In this document: positions 61,701-64,000 of the stretch, piece after piece
Layout of the letters: each line of letters begins with the position of its first letter
Numbering within the stretch: the stretch's first letter is position 1
NCBI GenBank assembly: GCA_025403435.1
Contig: CM046354.1
Location: 22,911,467-22,975,466 of the forward strand
Reading direction: 5' to 3'
DNA: 64,000 nucleotides
From: Artocarpus heterophyllus
Lineage: Eukaryota > Streptophyta > Magnoliopsida > Rosales > Moraceae
Made by a program: the position numbers and the translations under genes
Notes under the pieces: generated by a model
Database searches by the model: none
What the model was told of the DNA's origin: nothing
The model's input: only the letters and a program-made list of their open reading frames with translations

Positions 61701-64000
61701 TCAAAAGCTGTCCAAAATCTGCAAGTTGGAGATGGTTTTAACGATGGCGTGGCCCAAGTAAGCATATGAATTTTCTGTTAGATTTCTTCGCTGTCCTTTC
61801 AGTTATCCAAATTATATACATTGTGCAAATTTTTTCTAGGATGTAAAAATTAATGTTGACCCACCTCTTTATCAACTTAAGCTTTTGGGAATGCGGTACT
61901 CTTAAGCTAATATTAAAGTTTAGACAATTTTGAGTTCAAATCCCCCTCCAAGTGCGTCTCCAAAACTTTCTTAGAATGCTCATATGCCCTAAGTGATTAA
62001 TTTGCTTTCAGGGTCCTCTAATAAATGAAGCTGCACTCCACAAGGTTTGTTTTACCTTCCAAATTTTGGTTTTTCTCTGCTCTGCCAATTGCGTTATGGT
62101 TGAACTTACAGTTACTTTGGGATTTTGAATTATAGGTAGAACATTTTATCCAAGATGCTACCTCAAAGGTTAGTTTTCTGGCATTTCATTTGATGTGGTT
62201 ATAGTTATTGTTGGACTTTTCCTTTTTCTGTTCTTGTGGCTATTTATATGTAATATAGTTGTTCTACTTCCCATTATGCACTATTTTTTCTAACAGGTTT
62301 TTCAGTTACTCCCCTCCATAAGTTAATACAATGCTTTTCTGTTTTGTATTTATTTGCATCTGGTAGAAGGTACTATTTGGTTAAAATGTTATTTAACTTT
62401 CCTCTCATTATTAATTTTGCTATTTGTAGGGAGCAAAAATTATACTTGGAGGGAGAAGGCACAGTCTAGGAAGGACCTTTTACGAACCTACAGTTATTGG
62501 TGACGTTAATAATGCCATGCTTATAGCAAGGTATTTATTCAAGTTTTTGCTACGCCATTTATCTAATGCATTCATTGTTTGCAACTTTAGCCACTCGTTT
62601 GTTGTATGTTGGCGTAATGATTAGACATCTGATGTCAACCAAAGGCTTGCTCTTGGATCCACCAAAATTTTCCCCTTCAAAGGAGAAATTCAAGGCTCGT
62701 GAAAAAAACTATTGTATGCCTTGATAAATATATATGTATATATATACACACACACACTTTAGTACACCTACTAACATTTTTATATGAGGTATGATGCCCA
62801 TTAAAATTATTGTTCTCCTCTACCTTTTCTTGTATATCAAATATCATTAGAAAAGGGCTTTTTGTGTCGTAGATCCTCAAACTTTTAAACTCTTGGCACC
62901 AGGGTTCCTGTCTTTGAAATTTTGATTTTTAAGTCCCCAAATTTACAGAAAAGGCTGCTTCCATAGATCCCTCCATTAACCCGGTTCTGTAGATATTCTG
63001 TAAATTTGGACTCACTGAAATTAAAGTTTCAAAATTAGGGATCCAAGTGGCAAGAGTTCAAAAATTTTAAGGACTTATGGCACAAAAACCCTAAAATAAA
63101 AGTTTAACCCTTTTCATTTTTACACGAGGTTTTCTTTCTCTGTTGTTCCTATTTCCTTTCCATCACGTCAAATATAGCTAGTTATGGGTGGGATAGTGAA
63201 CTTCAGTCAAATTACAGGTCTATTATTATTTTTCTTTTGCTAAAGATTATGGGTCTATATTTTGTTATTCTATTTCTCTATTTATTTCTCAACTTAAATT
63301 TAAATTAGTCAATGCATTGTTAAGTGCGCTTATTTTTGGTTGTATTTTCTCCTTCCATTGGATTGCGGAGTTGATTTACTTCCACGCTTCAGCCTAAATT
63401 GCTCTCTCTCTCATTAGCATTTGAGGAGTTGACTTCTACACTTCAGCCTAAAGTGTTCTCTCTTTCTCTTACAGGTGTATTTAGACACCATTGATTGATG
63501 TAAAAAAGTGTGCTGAAATGTACCTACGAATTCAGGGCTTTCTTGAATGAGTCTACTGTCTTTATGTTTTCTGTACTTAATCTTTAGTTACGCTTCTTGT
63601 AGATTCTATTAAGTAGCATGTCCGTCAACGCCCTTATGTGTGATATTATCCCTATTATGTTTCTCTATGTGGTTTATGTGTGCAAAAAATGTTTCTGTTG
63701 CAATTTACTCCACAATTTATTGTCAATTTTTTCTCAGCTGATTTCCTGCGGAGGCTTTTCCACTGCTTGTGTTATGAATTATTTTCCAAGCATTGCTTTT
63801 TATTGAATGCTTTTTGGGTATGATATTCTGTCGTCTAGTTGTACTTGACTCAACATGCTCCTTCAGTTCTGACCTTTTACACGCTATTGGCATTTTGTTT
63901 TGATTCAGAGAGGAAGTATTTGGACCTGTAGCGCCCCTTTTGCAGTTCAAAACTGAGGAGGATGCAATTCGCATAGCTAATGATACCACAGCAGGTATAT
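52750..64000 (+). CDS. ALDH5F1: Succinate-semialdehyde dehydrogenase, mitochondrial type (partial, runs off the window)
   Basis: Exons: 52750-52848, 52961-53074, 53643-53742, 54764-54812, 55696-55783, 55899-56009, 57939-58001, 58109-58219, 59059-59124, 59206-59283, 60357-60434, 61260-61326, 61672-61757, 62012-62044, 62136-62168, 62430-62530, 63909-63994 (donor gtatat at 63995). About 454 codons of an expected 525-540 are present; the C-terminus lies outside. The enzyme oxidises succinic semialdehyde to succinate with NAD, the last step of the GABA shunt in the mitochondrial matrix. The N-terminus ([16 protein letters not shown]) is Ser/Arg-rich, a typical mitochondrial presequence. Then [18 protein letters not shown] (cofactor binding); [20 protein letters not shown] with the catalytic Glu; and GQTCVCANR with the catalytic Cys. 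[14 protein letters not shown] and [19 protein letters not shown] follow. Motifs and exon pattern fit plant ALDH5F1. Confidence 0.95.
52875..52902. repeat. (TA)n microsatellite in SSADH intron 1
   Basis: 'tatatatatatatatatgtatatat' run inside the 112-bp first intron. Confidence 0.8.
53743..54763 (+). other. SSADH intron 3
   Basis: 1021 bp, donor gtttgt and acceptor tgtag. It holds a poly(A) run of about 18 near 54072-54090 and no gene. Confidence 0.65.
55013..55194 (+). repeat. 91-bp direct tandem duplication in SSADH intron 4
   Basis: Two copies starting 'ggattatattgaatgctta' at 55013 and 55104 share 'gctttgcatggtctcctttt' and 'gggtcctatatttgac', with few differences (a short 'tat' insertion in copy 2 among them). 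Confidence 0.9.
56010..57938 (+). other. SSADH intron 6, largest visible intron
   Basis: 1929 bp (cag|gtatgt to ttgcag|cc). It contains the duplicated repeat at 57010-57545 and a (GT)n run near 57858-57878. No gene seen. Confidence 0.7.
57010..57545. repeat. Partly duplicated dispersed repeat in SSADH intron 6
   Basis: Two related halves (about 57010-57280 and 57290-57545) each contain 'ctaaaattgtattt', then 'ctaaaa.tctac', then 'ctctttatttg', and a 'ggctc' end. The first half starts with 'ggtggagttacagggtggg', a style common in unclassified plant dispersed repeats. Noncoding. Confidence 0.55.
59543..59774. mobile_element. MITE with perfect 17-bp inverted ends in SSADH intron 10
   Basis: Ends ggcctagtttgggattg (59543-59559) and caatcccaaactaggcc (59758-59774) are perfect inverted repeats, flanked by a 3-bp duplication ata (59540-59542 and 59775-59777). 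The 232-bp interior contains subterminal repeats 'gcaaagtgcttttg' and 'agcagaagcagaag' and no coding frame. A 3-bp duplication and GGCC-type ends point to a PIF/Harbinger (Tourist-like) element. Confidence 0.85.
62531..63908 (+). other. SSADH intron 16
   Basis: 1378 bp with the palindromic element at 62855-63091, a short TA/CA run near 62728-62758, and two partial repeats of 'cttcagcctaaa' (63389 and 63442). No gene. Confidence 0.6.
62855..63091. mobile_element. Palindromic MITE-like element in SSADH intron 16
   Basis: The left arm, gggctttttgtgtcgtagatc, and the reverse complement of the right arm, gggtttttgtgccataagtc, stay alignable over about 90 bp ('aactcttg.cac', 'tttgaaa'). It is about 237 bp and noncoding. 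Family not assigned. Confidence 0.7.

Noticed and set aside
61845..61975. Possible SINE or tRNA relic ending in 'gagttcaaatccccctcc' in SSADH intron 13
   Set aside because: Box B-like sequence is present but box A and target duplications were not found, so it is not listed as a feature.
1..64000. CRISPR arrays, bacterial operons, defence islands or an integrated virus
   Set aside because: The window is eukaryotic plant DNA with introns; repeat arrays seen are LTR minisatellites without spacer structure, and all reverse transcriptases belong to copia, gypsy or LINE elements.

Overview
The window looks like nuclear DNA of a eudicot plant. It has long AT-rich introns with GT-AG borders, three plant housekeeping genes, and about two thirds of its length in plant transposable elements: Ty1/copia and Ty3/gypsy LTR elements, L1-type LINEs, a CACTA fragment and several MITE families. 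The sequence alone does not fix the species. No operon, CRISPR array, rRNA or convincing tRNA gene was seen.

Layout. Positions 1-13590 are almost all repeats: two diverged copies of a TATA-plus-leader dispersed repeat (1-3060, split; 12330-13560), a 2.0-kb solo copia LTR on the minus strand (834-2843, TSD ATTAT), a very long (about 5 kb) gypsy-like solo LTR on the minus strand (4029-8986, TSD ATTTT) sitting inside an older fragment of its own family, and a LINE remnant (about 9640-10090). Positions 13591-27035 are an old terminal-inverted-repeat element that was later hit by a MITE-like palindrome and by a degenerate full-length copia element (14718-26418, TSD CCCAT). That copia element carries a solo LTR of its own family (23302-25336, TSD GTTCG) inside its 3' LTR.

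The gene island 27736-38181 holds two convergent host genes. On the plus strand is an RlmI-like PUA plus SAM-dependent RNA methyltransferase (8 exons, 446 aa, one GC-AG intron). On the minus strand is a CDC50/LEM3-family ALA-interacting subunit (ALIS; 8 exons, 349 aa). Their stop codons are 327 bp apart.

Positions 39008-51700 are a second repeat block: the 5' part of the long LTR family on the plus strand, a Ty3/gypsy element with LTR, PBS and an internally deleted gag-RT, a CACTA terminus, a broken copia gag-integrase piece, and two L1-like LINE fragments on opposite strands. Three palindromic MITEs (51977-52419) precede the third host gene, a mitochondrial-type succinate-semialdehyde dehydrogenase (ALDH5F1-like). 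It starts at 52750; 17 exons are visible and it runs off the right edge.

The three host genes have unrelated jobs (organellar rRNA methylation, lipid-flippase trafficking, GABA-shunt catabolism) and are simply neighbours. All retroelements seen carry stops, deletions or are solo LTRs, so none looks autonomous. I did not find a convincing undescribed biological system. The most unusual observations are about repeat architecture: LTRs inserted into their own family twice, a copy-number-variable GGCCTGCC minisatellite in the copia U3 that recurs inverted in the leader, the 5-kb solo LTR with 66-bp tandem repeats, and a palindromic MITE family placed just upstream of two of the three host genes. 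Exon borders were assigned by eye from reading frame, splice sites and family knowledge.
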